Below the pieces are notes generated by a model. The model had not been told where the DNA came from. It did not search any database and saw nothing but the letters and a program-made list of their open reading frames with translations. The translations under genes were made by a program, and so were the position numbers. A stretch of DNA of 64,000 bases, from assembly GCA_035582835.1 (NCBI GenBank), contig JAYKAV010002109.1:3546930-3610929 (forward strand), given 5' to 3'. This DNA comes from Phoebastria nigripes (taxonomy: Eukaryota; Chordata; Aves; Procellariiformes; Diomedeidae). This document shows, piece after piece, positions 36,901 through 48,717 of the stretch (position 1 is the first letter of the stretch; each line of letters opens with the position of its first letter).

Positions 36901-39821
36901 GATCTGATCAATGCCCTTTACCCTAAGCTGGCTCAACCTGTGGTTTCTTTAAAGTTATAGACTATACTTTAATCACGTCTGCCCCAGAATCAGAGTCCCC
37001 TGTCTGAGTTAAGAGAATTGTTCTATTAAATCCATATCACTACACATACACCTTCAGCTCCTTGATTATGGAGAGTTGTTAGCCGATTTAAACATTCCTA
37101 AAAGCGCATGTAGAGTAAGTTGAATTAAGCTATGTGTGTCACTAATTAAAATCATTGCAACTTGAGTGGGCCTTAAGGGCAAAAATCTGTTCCTTTTAAA
37201 AGAAACACATATAAATACTCTGGGAACACTTAAGTATAATTATTATAGCCTTCAGGATACTCGCCTAAAAGTATCAGAGAGTGGCTGCACTCCTTATAGC
37301 AAAGTTTATTAGCATTGTTTATTTTTATTTTCATGTAGTTATTACATGAATGCTTGGAAGTGACACTGCTATTGAAGATCTGTTAATATATCTTATATAA
37401 ACACTAAGATTACTTTTGTTCATCTAATTTCTTTCAAGCCAGTTTTAATGACGGAAAAAATGGCAGTTTANGCAATTTTAATTCTCTGTCCACAGAACAG
37501 GCAATGCTACAGATTGCATTTTTGTCAGCTCCTATGCAGTTAGGAACTAGCCCGAAGTCATGTGTATTACGTGCGTGCAAAGGTCCGTAACACTTCACAA
37601 GACTGTAAAAAACTAAACAGAAAACAGCTTGTACCCCTTTTGATTTTTCCATCATGATGCTTCTGGGACTGTTGTTTGCTCTCTCTTCTTAGAAGATTGG
37701 CAGGAACCTGAACCCAAGCCTAGAATGTATAAAGCACATGGGAAATTCCCTAACTCGTGCAATCACATCTTTGAACTAGCGAAGAATATAATCAACACAT
37801 ATCCTGGTATTGGATACAGCATGCAAAAAAGACCTAACATGACAGTAATGAAGAATTACCGAGGCAAGAAACTTGAACTGCTGTGTGGTCTGCTTGTAGC
37901 AGTAAACAATATTTTGTCATGCTGTTGTAAGGCAATTTTGATAACATACCGATGATACTGCTGTAACTAACAGATATTAAAAACAAGCAGTTACCATGCA
38001 TTTTATGGCTATACATATAAACGTATATTTTAATGGACTATTACTTTGTAGAGAGAACTATTCAATGACCCTAGGATAAGGATGTATGTGTGACTAGGCT
38101 GTTTTAATAAGACTTCATGTTATTGGGAAGTCAGATCTCGAAGGCTGTTGAAGAAAATCAGAAGCTGTAGCAGAGGTTTCCAAAAGGTCCAACACAAAAT
38201 GAGGAGAGCAGAGGCTTGAAGGTACAAGCACAGATTAATACCAAGACCCAACTGAATAAACACAAATCACAGATGATCAATTACTGATCACTAAAGAAAT
38301 GCAGCCCTGATAGCAGGGTAGAACCAGTTATAGAGCATAAATGGAACACGTATAGAGTTCTGAAATATGGTCTGCAGCTGCTGGTTATTTACAGCATAGA
38401 CAGAACTCTCTTTTGACTGTATGCAAGACTCCAATGAAATTAACTATTAATGTACCTTACTTCAGAATAGGGTATGAAGGATTGATTGCTTTAATAGCCT
38501 GTAGTGCTACAAATTAAGTATTTATTATCATGAAAAGGAAATGTAACTCTCTGCTTGTGTTAGCATGATACTCCACCCTTGAAGCTGGGAATTTACATGC
38601 AAGAATACCTCTATTTTCTTGTCATGTTTCAAAAACATATGTTACAAAAGAGTTAAACCATTAGGGGAAAGGAATCATTATTCTGCTGACCTTCTGAAAG
38701 TACTTTACAGAATTGTGATCAACTCTTATTAGAATTATATATCAGCAGAGGGACTTCAGCAGATGCAAAAATCAGGGTAACTGCATTCTTAAACTCTCTG
38801 GGTTTTGCTGTGCAAAGAGGAATAACCATGACTAAGAGGAATTTTCTAGCTGTCCTTTCATTAGCTTTGTGAGTTGTCGTTCATGTGCAGGAACTCCTAN
38901 GGATTAACATATATTTTTAAAGATAAGACTTATAGATGAAGTCTTTGTATCTTTAAAGACTAGAAAACTCTGGCTAAATGTTTTCATTTTTTTAGAAATC
39001 CTTTTTAAAGGCACAGAACTAAGAACGCCTACCCTAAAAATATGTGCTCTTATTTTAAACCAGTCAACTGTTTTAAACATAAAGGAAGGGGTAAAAATCA
39101 GTCTAGATCTATTTGAGTAAGATCCATCTACAAGCTTTCTGTACAGCTTATATCATTGCCTCACACATTATGCTATTTCAAGGAAGACACTCCTCTTTCA
39201 GAACCTTTTCCAACTCTTACCAAAACCGGTCTGGGCATCTGCATTCACTTCAGGGAAAATCTGTGGAAATGCTAAGAACAGGAATTTCTGAAATGCTTTA
39301 GCTGGATGTTATTTTCCTGTATTTCTGATGCAATGATTTTCTTTCAAAGTGTGCTATCCTTACCTTGTTCGTTCCCAGACAACAACATCACACTGAGATG
39401 TTGTACTTTCAGCCTTATCTTGGGAGAGAGGGAATGCCACTTTAAAGGAGAGGGAAAGGAGTGGAAGTCAAACTCTCTTCCTGTACAGTACTATATGAAG
39501 AGGCCCAACTCAGCAGAGACTGCCAGAAACAGACTTCTGCCTCCAAGCAGTTTGAGAATCATGAAGGCTTACCTTTTTTTCTGTTNTCTGCCATTAACTT
39601 TCATCCCTGGTTTTACTGAACCACAAGTAGATTGATGAAGCACTAGGAGTGGTTGAATCTGACCCCTGGAGATTTTCAGTGTTTGGCTCACCAAGACCTG
39701 ATCCTTCTTCAAGTAGGAAGCTGGATCAGATAATCTTCAGCAGTTCACTAATGATGGGGCAGACAAGGAGAAGGTGGATAAAGACTCTACGGTTATCATT
39801 CCTGTGCATTCACACAAGAAG

Positions 39822-39843
39822 TAATTAATTAATTAATTAATTA
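39822..39843 (+). repeat. (AATT)n microsatellite
   Basis: About five perfect AATT units. The array is self-complementary, so it can form hairpin or cruciform structures. Confidence 0.85.
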
Positions 39844-40175
39844 GTGGTAAAATACATTATGTGAAAATTCTAAGTATACTAATACCAAGTATTAATTATC
39901 AAGAAAATCTGAAGAGGCCTAAGTGTGCCTTGTGCTACTGCCATGCAATCACTCTGTAAGTACATCCAGACATTAGTGATTTTACATCAAATTTGGACTT
40001 TTTCCTCCCAAAATGGAGACAAAAATCTGTGCCTTTTTTCAGTTTTATCAGAATATACTAAGTATTCATTGTCTTGATTTACTTGACCAGCTGCAATTAA
40101 GGACAGACATGTACACTGACCTTTAAATGAAGTTTAAAGCTGGTTGAAAAATACTGAATTTCTGAACCTACATTT

Positions 40176-40212
40176 AAAAAAAAAAAACAGTTGAGATTGA
40201 TTTTTTTTTTTT
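40176..40212 (+). repeat. A12 and T12 runs in inverted orientation
   Basis: A12 at 40176-40187 is separated by 13 bases (CAGTTGAGATTGA) from T12 at 40201-40212. Paired, they form a simple stem-loop. Confidence 0.7.
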
Positions 40213-40683
40213 CCCCTCAAATTAGATACTCCCAGGCGACCATAGATGATCTCCTCTGTTCTTTCAATGATTTCTATGGTAAGTTTGAAAAATAATGTGT
40301 TTTTACTCTTCCTTCATTTTTATATCTTGTCTATTTAACTAGCTTCAGGGTAATCATCTATAGAAAAAGGCATGAAAAAATCCCATTCTGAAATGATCTT
40401 TTAGGTTCCATTCTAAATTAATGAAATAATTAAAAATCACTAATAAAGTAGCTGATGATCAGACAAGAGCTGGCTGTAGTGGACTGNGGTTTGTACAGAC
40501 ATCCCATGTGAGTGGAGAACATTAACAGCAGCAGGCAGTGCTATTTGGGATAGTGATGACTTAAAATACTACAGATTCGAGCAGAGCTTCATACACTTGT
40601 ATGTTCTGCAAAAAGGATTAAACTGGACTCTATTTGGACCAAGAAAGCAAAGGTATGCGTGTTAAATATCTAACATCTATAAG

Positions 40684-40905
40684 ATGGAAGTTGTATTTCC
40701 ACCTTGGTTTTTTTCCTTTGTGCGTATGTGCACGCAGTCCCCAGTTTCTTCCGGTACAATGAAGACGTTCTCCTGCATCACAGGGCTCCGTCTCAACCTC
40801 GCCGTAACATCAGATGGGATCTGGCCCGCTGAATGCAGGTGCCCCGTGCCTGCTGTATTTTGTTCTGACAGATTATCAGGATGGCATCTGCCACCTTTCT
40901 GCTGA
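40684..40905 (+). CDS. CpG-rich open frame with adjacent AATAAA; exon or LTR-type remnant
   Basis: I do not recognise this sequence. A 73-codon frame runs from ATG at 40684 to TGA at 40903-40905. The central 135 bases (about 40720-40855) hold nine CpG dinucleotides, far above the CpG-poor surroundings. A T-rich tract ending GTGCACGCAG could be an acceptor at 40737, after which the frame reads SPVSSGTMKTFSCITGLRLN and stays Cys-rich to its end. A GCAG/GTGCCC donor lies inside. An AATAAA begins 9 bases after the stop. A short CpG-rich block closing on AATAAA also fits the end of a solo LTR or another young insertion, and this is as likely as a gene exon. Confidence 0.3.
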   Translation: MEVVFPPWFFSFVRMCTQSPVSSGTMKTFSCITGLRLNLAVTSDGIWPAECRCPVPAVFCSDRLSGWHLPPFC

Positions 40906-40913
40906 TCTTTGCT

Positions 40914-40919
40914 AATAAA
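40914..40919 (+). terminator. AATAAA polyadenylation signal candidate
   Basis: A canonical AATAAA sits just after the stop codon of the CpG-rich frame and is followed by TTTTATTTTCCC and then a T-rich stretch. AATAAA is common in A+T-rich DNA. It is listed only because of its position next to the one strongly CpG-enriched segment. Confidence 0.22.
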
Positions 40920-41493
40920 TTTTATTTTCCCTGCAAACCTTTAAAAAATACTCTTTATTTTACTTTAGTGGTATAAAATAGATGCCTGATGTGAAATTTT
41001 CTGTAATGAACATTTGCTCGCTTTGGACATCTGCCTGTTTACATACGATCTTTAAATCCACAGCGTATCATTACTGCAGGCTCCCTTGTATTACAGGCAT
41101 CTCATATTTAATCTGTATGTTCTTTAAATGCAAAGCATGTTATATTTAGTGTTCAAACTGCAGCATTAGTAAACTGAGCCCTCATTTATGTGTGCATGTG
41201 GGTGCATTGGGTGTCTCACAAAGGATTCAAACAGATGCTTTAGCTTTAATGATATTTTTAATCATCTCACTTATGCCCCAAGGATATTTTCTTATGCTTT
41301 ATTCTCCTGTCATGATTTCTACTCATTACAGCAAAGTGTTATTTTAAAACTGCTTTTTATATTTGAACTTACTTCAGCATCAGCTCTTAAACAACTTCAT
41401 TTTTTTTAAAAACACGCACTTTCCTCGTACTGTCTAATTATAGGTACTGTCTTCAAAGGCACAGGCAGTGTATATAAAAACAATCACACAATT

Positions 41494-41535
41494 CAGTGGT
41501 GACTTGTGATCTTTAGTGGTGACATTAGTGGTGAT
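41494..41535 (+). repeat. Three spaced copies of AGTGGTGA
   Basis: TTCAGTGGTGAC, TTTAGTGGTGAC and ATTAGTGGTGAT occur within 42 bases. They are imperfect tandem units of unknown significance. Confidence 0.5.
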
Positions 41536-41798
41536 TATTATATGCTTTCCTAACAGTTAAAGTCAGAAAATTTCTTAACTCCAAACTTCCTTTCTACTGC
41601 CTATTTTTTTCCCCTGGATCCTGAAGCCTTATAATCCTGTCTATTAAACAGGCACTTGCTTAAAAATCAGATTAAAACTCAGATTTTATAAAACATAAAT
41701 AAAAATATCAGTATCTTTGCAACAAGTAAGTATGGTATGAAATAAAAGGCCAAACAATTGAAACAAGTCAGATTCCTGAAAAATCATTTGCTCTCTTA

Positions 41799-41828
41799 TG
41801 TGTATATATACGTGTATATGTATGTGTA
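41799..41828 (+). repeat. TA/TG dinucleotide-rich stretch
   Basis: TGTGTATATATACGTGTATATGTATGTG, a short imperfect alternating purine-pyrimidine run. Confidence 0.6.
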
Positions 41829-43737
41829 ACTCCTTGCTATCAAGGAGAACCTTCTTGGCCTTTTTTGGTAGAAAGAAAACAAAAAGAGGAAAATGCTCAA
41901 ATTCATGGTGGAAAGTTTGATCCCAGAAGAACATTGGGGAATGTCAGAATTCCTTCCCCGTGAACGCTCATCTTACATTCATGAAAGTAATGACTTAGTG
42001 ACTATCTGGGAGAAAACAAGATGAGGGAAAAATAGAGGGAGAAATCTGTAAGTGGGAAAAGGAACCATGTGCAAGGTCAGTAATTTGCCTTGGTCTGCAT
42101 ANTAATTCACAGAAAAGCCAGACAGCTATCTGTTAGAAAAAAAGGAAACTTAAAGCCACAGCAGAATTTAGTTTCTTTCATAGGAACATACACAGAAAAA
42201 AACTAAAAGGATTTTTCAGAATTTCAGAGTTGCATGGGTAAACATCACAGCAATATCTGCTTCAGCAGTTTCACTGTTCAAAATTACACTGCAAGTTATG
42301 GGCCTAATCATTGGCCAAACTCACATATAAGTCAAACTGTAATTAAAATCTTGTTCCGTTATTTTGTATGGACATTAATTCAGAGTAAGCAAAAAGCCAA
42401 ATTTCTGATTAAAAACTTTGTTTAAATTTTAATTAAAAAAATAAACAAAACTCCAGCAGAAATGACTGCCAAAATAAATTAGGGAAGCAAAAATTGACAG
42501 TTTCATTATCTAAAATAATTACCAGTAGGTATTGATTATCCAGAACTAATCACAAAAAAAAACTGGAAAAAAAAATTTTTACTAATTTGCAATCTGAAAT
42601 TAATCATCCATAGCCATATGTATATGCTTTCTATGAACATCTGACAGATAAAGTTTGTCAGAATTAATGAATAGAGAGCATGCTTTCTAAATCATATTTT
42701 CAGTCACTGTATTTGAAAGTCAAGTGTTTGTATCCCATCAATAAACACAACAATGGGATGGGACAAAATTGTAACTGATTAATTAATGTGAAATAGAAAA
42801 ATACTAGCTTTGAAGAGTTCTAGAAAACTATTCTCAGTACATACATGGACACTTTAAAAATAGTGTTATGACCAAAATAAAAATTGCTTATAAATATTCC
42901 GTCAAAATAAATACAGAGTCCATTAAAAAGTTATTTACTCATGGGTTTTCCATTCACAGAATAGTCTAAGCAGGTGTAAAATTTTCATCTGGCAACCGGT
43001 GTTCTTGCCCACATAGATGGCTTTCATATTGCATTTTTAGCTTTTGTTAGAAGCTGATTAAAAAAATGAACTGGAATTAAAAAGGGAAAATTTGTTTTCC
43101 CTCTATTTTCTCGAAACCTTTTCCAATTCCTTACTTTTACAAAGCTTTTGGCTGTTCTTATGAAGAACTCTTATTTATCTTACATCTTTTCCTAAATCTT
43201 AATAATGCTTTTGTATAAGGGAGATTTTTGGTGTGGCTTAAAAGCCAGTATTTACCATTTCTATATTTCCTACTTTTACAGTCATAATTTGCCAAGATGA
43301 AGACCACGCACATGCAGATTTATGTTAAATAAAAACAAACAATTTAGTTGGCAACAGACTATGTTCCAACCAAATATACTTAATTTGCATCTACAGAGAA
43401 TTTAATTTTATTTAGTAAAGATTAGACTGCAATCTGTTTAAATCTTGATCTTGGATCTAACATAAATACTTCATCTCAGAAACCTGGCAAATCCAGCATT
43501 CTGATTCTCCTTTTTTGGGACAGGGAAAAACTGAAGACTCTGCTAGCCATATCTGCCTTTGGAAGAGGCCTTGGAAAAGGCTCACATTATGAAAGCTGTC
43601 TACTTAGGACACACAAACATGTGCTCACACATCCGCACGTGCACATGCACACGTCAGTCCTGTTTCCTATAAATACAAACTCTGATGCTTTGAAACCCTC
43701 TTGCAGATATTTTATAAATTTCCAGTTGCATACTGGC

Positions 43738-43745
43738 TATAAAAA
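43738..43745 (+). promoter_or_regulatory. TATA-like box upstream of the 43.9-kb frame
   Basis: TATAAAAA at 43738 would place a start site near 43,770, about 165 bases before the small frame at 43,935. Two more TATAAAT motifs lie just upstream (about 43668 and 43712). Such motifs are frequent in A+T-rich DNA, so the link is weak. Confidence 0.15.
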
Positions 43746-43761
43746 CTTCATTTATGAAGTT
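43744..43761. repeat. Palindrome AACTTCAT-TT-ATGAAGTT
   Basis: Eight-base arms around TT, immediately after the TATA-like box at 43738. Confidence 0.55.
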
Positions 43762-43934
43762 GATTTATTTTAATTAAGAATATAAGTGATCTTGTGTCTC
43801 TGGAGTGTTTGCTGGAATGACAACCTTTTCTGCAGCCTTTTGTTTAAAATAGTTGATTTGCTTTAAGTTATTTCAGAGAAGCTTTGAAAGGCTAGGCTCG
43901 GAAATCTGGCCAGGAGAAGTTAGTACACTGCCAA

Positions 43935-44090
43935 ATGGCTGCACGGTTCTTGCTTTGGCTATTGTTTTTCTCTGTGAGGAGGAACGCTGTGGTCCCCTAC
44001 CCACGAGCAATTTTGCTTCAAGGCACAGTGAGAAAAGGTCAGCATCCGGTAGCTGAAGAAAGTGTTGCAGAAGTCTGCAAGGCAGAGTGA
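43935..44090 (+). CDS. Small frame with signal-peptide-like N-terminus and downstream splice donor
   Basis: I do not recognise this protein. ATG at 43935 opens a 51-codon frame beginning MAARFLLWLLFFSVRRNAVV. Its first 14 residues look like a hydrophobic signal sequence or membrane anchor. It continues VPYPRAILLQGTVRKGQHPV and ends CKAE before TGA at 44088-44090. A consensus donor GTGAGT (44087-44092) overlaps the stop, so the frame could instead be a first coding exon ending in phase 2. G+C is clearly higher than in the flanks. The start has G at +4 but C at -3. A 67-codon frame overlaps it in another register (43853-44056), which weakens the case. Confidence 0.24.
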   Translation: MAARFLLWLLFFSVRRNAVVPYPRAILLQGTVRKGQHPVAEESVAEVCKAE

Positions 44091-45498
44091 GTCGAGCTCA
44101 ACTCACAGAGAAGATGGCTATAATGAAGCTGTGCAAATTACCCTGCTTTTCCTACACAGTCACTGTTTGATGTTACCATTTATCATTTTCTCAGTGAGAT
44201 GCCTCTGGAATCTGATCTTTGTTTTGAAAAAGAACCAGACAATAGAGGTAAATGAAAATGTCTCACACATTTATGCAATAAGATAAATATAATTTTCATT
44301 TTCACCAGTAACAACGTCTCATTTTACTATTTTGCGTCTTACTTAAGGGAAAAACTAGTGCACTCATATTTTTCTTACTACTTGGGGATTTAATATCATA
44401 TCGAATCAAATATTTTTCACATATTGAGGATTTCTGCATCAGAAATGCTACTGATTTAATAATTAGAGTACTTAAAGAAAGGATAATCCTATATTTTCTA
44501 TTTTAACCTTCTGCGAAGACTTGCAGAAGGTGTTATATTTACTGAGTATTTTATGATTTATACTGATATGTGTTTTTTCCCCCACAGCTGAACGCAATGA
44601 ATGGATGAACATCTTGATTTCAGATTTTATTTGAAAACAACTCCAAGCATCCTAAAGCTTATTCAGCTAAACTAATTTTTCCATATAATGGATAATTTTT
44701 CATTATTCATGAAAACCCTAAAGAGCAAAATTCTATAATCCTTACAGTAGAAGTCTCTGGTCTTCTTAAATTAGAGGCAACTATACTCAGCAAGAGAGTG
44801 AATTTCCAGCACGCACAACATATTAAACATATTAGTGTTCTTTAGAGGGAAATCATTACCCGTATGTGTCACACTAAATTGCACTTAAATTTTGGGGGGG
44901 CTTGGCCTACATCTTGTAAGGACAAGCCATAATATTATAAATACATTGTGCAAAAACTTGCTACTCCAAAAGATTTTATGATTAAGGCTATATACTTCTA
45001 ATATCTCAAAATTCTAATTAGCTACTTGGATAATTGAATTCTAAAGAATAAAATTTGCCATCTGCTAGAAATGGAAGCTGAATTAGAAAAGCTAAAAAAA
45101 TGTGCATTCTCTAATAATTCTGTGTCATGAAAATTCTACCAGGAGTATCTTTTATCTTCCTTTATACTCACTTTTCCCAGTGTGGTAGCCCATTATGTAC
45201 CTGAGTAAACATCACAGCATTTGTTAAAATATCATTAAAATTTATATTATTTATTCCATTCTAAAGGGGTAACAGTATCCCTGTGGAGCGCTATGAGTTG
45301 TTTATTATAATAATGCTGTATATTTGCAGATATGCAACAAGGAAAACCGTTAAAAGGAGAAGGATTAAAGAAGTAATTATCATAACATTTTAGCGGTTAC
45401 TCTTGAAGCTATAGTTTTTCTATGACCATGACTCCACATTGTGCTTAAATTCCTCTGAACTGGGGAGATCTCCTACAGGCAATTATCTACTACTTTGG

Positions 45499-45544
45499 AA
45501 AAAAAAAAAAAAGAAAGGTCTCTCTCAAAAAAAAAAAAAAAAAA
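45499..45544 (+). repeat. Two poly(A) tracts
   Basis: A14 at 45499-45512 and A18 at 45527-45544, separated by GAAAGGTCTCTCTC. A 60-codon Lys-rich frame across them is an artefact. Confidence 0.75.
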
Positions 45545-48500
45545 GCCCCCAAACACACCCCCTAATCAAACAAACCCTATGGGCAAGAACAGACAATAAC
45601 CTCTCAGAAAACTCTACATAAAGGGTTCAGTTTTCATTGTATTAAGAAATATCAGTCTATTTTGACTTAACTCAGAATCAGCTTGAGTTTTTATCATAAG
45701 ACATTTTAGGTATTTTCCTGTTAAATATAAATCTAACAAGCTACCTCACATAACAAGTAGACTGGAAGAATACTGTTATATTACCCCGAATCATCATGAC
45801 TTTTTTTTTTCCCCCTTTTATGGAGACACATAATGCTAAAATTAAACATATTGCATAATCCCAGATAATTGGACTGTAATCTCATTTCAGTTCTTATTTC
45901 TAGAGAAAGGAGGAATATTAGTTATGGTGTTTAGCCCATGCTTATTGCAATCCAAATGCTAAGTACACACAAAGTGCAAACCGGCTGTCCCCATTCTTTT
46001 TATGTCATTAACATATGATATATTATATGTATAAACCATATCAGTCATGGTAAGAAATAAAGATAATTCTTAAACCAGAAATGATCTTATTCTAAATTAT
46101 TATTCTTCATAGTGATTAGTTGATTTTTGACAGTCAATTTAAAGCTGTTCCATCAGAAAATTCTCATCATCTATGTGTTCCAAACAATACTAACAGTAAA
46201 GATTACTGTTATGGGACCTTTTTATAGCTTAGTACTTACCCGGTAAGCCTTCACACTAATTAGTAGATGTTTATTAGATTCACGTTTCTTTAAAAATAAG
46301 AGTTGAAAATCCCACCCTTTTTCATACTATTTACGTAATGTACATTCACAGCAAGACTGTTAAATTAATTATCTTTGTGATCTCCGATTAAACATACTGT
46401 AAATATACAATATATTACACAACACAAAAGGAGAAAAGTGATTAAAAGGGGTACAAGCAAAATATTCTTATGTTTTCCAACAATGTGGAAGACAAAAATA
46501 ATGCTTAGGGAAGCTTGTTTCTATCATATAGAGATGAAAGAAGTGCAAAACAGAGGGGGCCTAACGCAAGGGTTGTTCCTGAAACACAGAAGGTAACATG
46601 AGGATTTTGACAGAAAGTTGTGCTAATACATGAGTATTTGTGAGGTGGGTAGAGCTGAGATGGATAGAGATTAAGTGCTGTTGTGGTCCCAAAGAAATTA
46701 AAGTGGCAATAATGTTACTAAGAGTCTTTGGAGTAAGAACTGCTGAGTTACTGACAAGGAAAACAAGTGTAATAAACGTATTTTTCAGTTTAGCCCACTG
46801 TTTGATGCTACTATCTCTTTCTTATATAAATAAATACAGATATATTTGTTTAGAATTTGACGAAGAGATCTCTAGAAGTGCATATCTGCCTATTAAATGC
46901 CAGAGGAAAAGCNCCTAATAACCTGCTCTGATTTTAAGAACGTAGAGCTTGAAGGAGCTTTTGTATGTCAGTGAGAAGAGTCCTGAATCCACGGAAACAC
47001 TTCAAAAATCTTATCATAGCCTTTCTTTATGCCAGTTCAGTTTTCTGCCCCCTGCTACTACCATTAGCAAGGAATTAATTTGGTAATGCTTTTATTCAAT
47101 TTTTAGTCTGAAAACTGATAAAATCACAAATGGAGGGAAGTGCAATTATCACAAGTGACATCCAAACATGCTGCAGGTCTTGTACATTAAGGCAAAGAAA
47201 AAGGGAGTCTCAGGAGTTTAAATGAGCCAACACAAAGTGAAAGCAGAATGACAAAGAGAATGCACAAACATGTAAGAGTACAGTAAATAAGAGGACTAAT
47301 ATGCAGAAAATTTCCTAACAGCAGTGTGTTGATGGAAGTAAAGAGATGTTAAATTGCATGCATTTTTTGCCACAATTTTAGAAATTTTACAAAAAGTATA
47401 AGTGTAAAATCTGCCATCATATATTCATGGTGTAGACCTCTGAGCCTGTTTGGAAACCAAATGTACGTTAGCATAGGTAATGCAGGTACTGTGGATCAGA
47501 AAGGGCAGGACCTGAAAGCGTAACTGACACTTAAGCATTAAACAACATATTATATAAAGACTACATAACGTATAGCACAGCATACCACAACTAGTCCTTT
47601 TTCTTTTCAGCGTGACTCTTGAAGACGTTATGGATGAAAAAAAGTCAAATGAAAAATATTTGTAACACAGAAAGTAAAAACAAAGGTTTGGATACAGAAA
47701 CACTTAACATCTTTAATCACTCATTTTTATTTTGCAAGACAAACCAGACATAATTTGAAATGGCTCAGTGAGCTGTAAAAAATTCACAGTAGATGTATGT
47801 GAGAAGACTGAAAAAGCAATTATCTGAAACTAATTTGAGAGTTTATCAGGCAGAAATTAGACTTTTATGGGTAAAGTTAGAGTTTTGTATTAAAAGCAAT
47901 ACATTAAAATATATAAAACTTCAAGGGTAATATAGTTAAAACTTCCTTGGCAAATAACTGATTTTGTGTCCGTACAGCTTCTGCATTCTCAATAGCATTT
48001 ATTCAAGTAGGAAACATTCTAAAATAACAAATAATTAAAAAATACCGTAAGACATAAAAAAGGAGGAAAAAAGCCCTCTTTGGCTTTCAAGAGATTTTGT
48101 ATCTGACTTGACCAACGTTACGGATGCCAAAATAGTATTGTCAGTCTCTGAAGAGGTTGGACAGAGTTCACATCAGATATGCAGTTCTTGTAAGATAGTG
48201 TTTTTGGAAAAGGTACATTAGAATGAACGCAGTATGTCTTTCATTGACCCCAGAGAAGATTTTTCTAAGTAGTTGGGAGTGTTTTGTACATTTTTAAGTG
48301 AGTAGATGCTACACTAGGGCAAAAGCTAATTATAGTATGCAATTATATCAAAGTTTATATTGTCACATGTTAAAAGCTGTAAGAAAGTTGTATTTTATAG
48401 CTCAGATTTCTAAGAGCTGTCCTATGGATCTAGAAGGTACCAATCCTACAGTATCCCATGCAGAAATTAGTATTTAGTGGCCAAACTCTTATTTATGTAA

Positions 48501-48674
48501 TTAAGGTTTTCCAATAAAACAAGTGACTGCTTAGAGTACACTCACATCTAACATGAAATAATATCCNATCAGGTTGCAAAATGAAGGTCCTGAAGTTAGG
48601 AAATAATAGAATTCAGGTTAAACCTTGAGCCTATGAATAAAGGAGTTAAACTATTGGATAACTGCTTTATTAAT

Positions 48675-48717
48675 CACTGTGTATAGTATTAAATGCACTG
48701 TGTATAGCATAATGCAT
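48675..48717 (+). repeat. Two-copy tandem repeat, about 21 bp unit
   Basis: CACTGTGTATAGTATTAAATG is followed directly by CACTGTGTATAGCATAATGC, identical over the first 12 bases and similar afterwards. It is a recent local duplication. Confidence 0.7.

Larger units (their letters stand above)
33951..40683. other. Gene-desert-like stretch
   Basis: No element is recognised apart from the AATT microsatellite and the A12/T12 pair. G+C is a little higher at 36.5-37.0 kb and 39.2-39.7 kb, where frames of 84-109 codons lie without splice or promoter support. Confidence 0.5.
40920..43737. other. Gene-desert-like stretch
   Basis: Contains the AGTGGTGA units, a TA/TG-rich stretch and, near 43620-43655, alternating CA/CG-rich sequence (CACACATCCGCACGTGCACA). 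No gene is recognisable. Confidence 0.5.

Noticed and set aside
39306..39635. 109-codon plus-strand frame
   Set aside because: Slightly G+C-rich, but it has an internal N, no acceptor or donor at useful positions and no recognisable domain.
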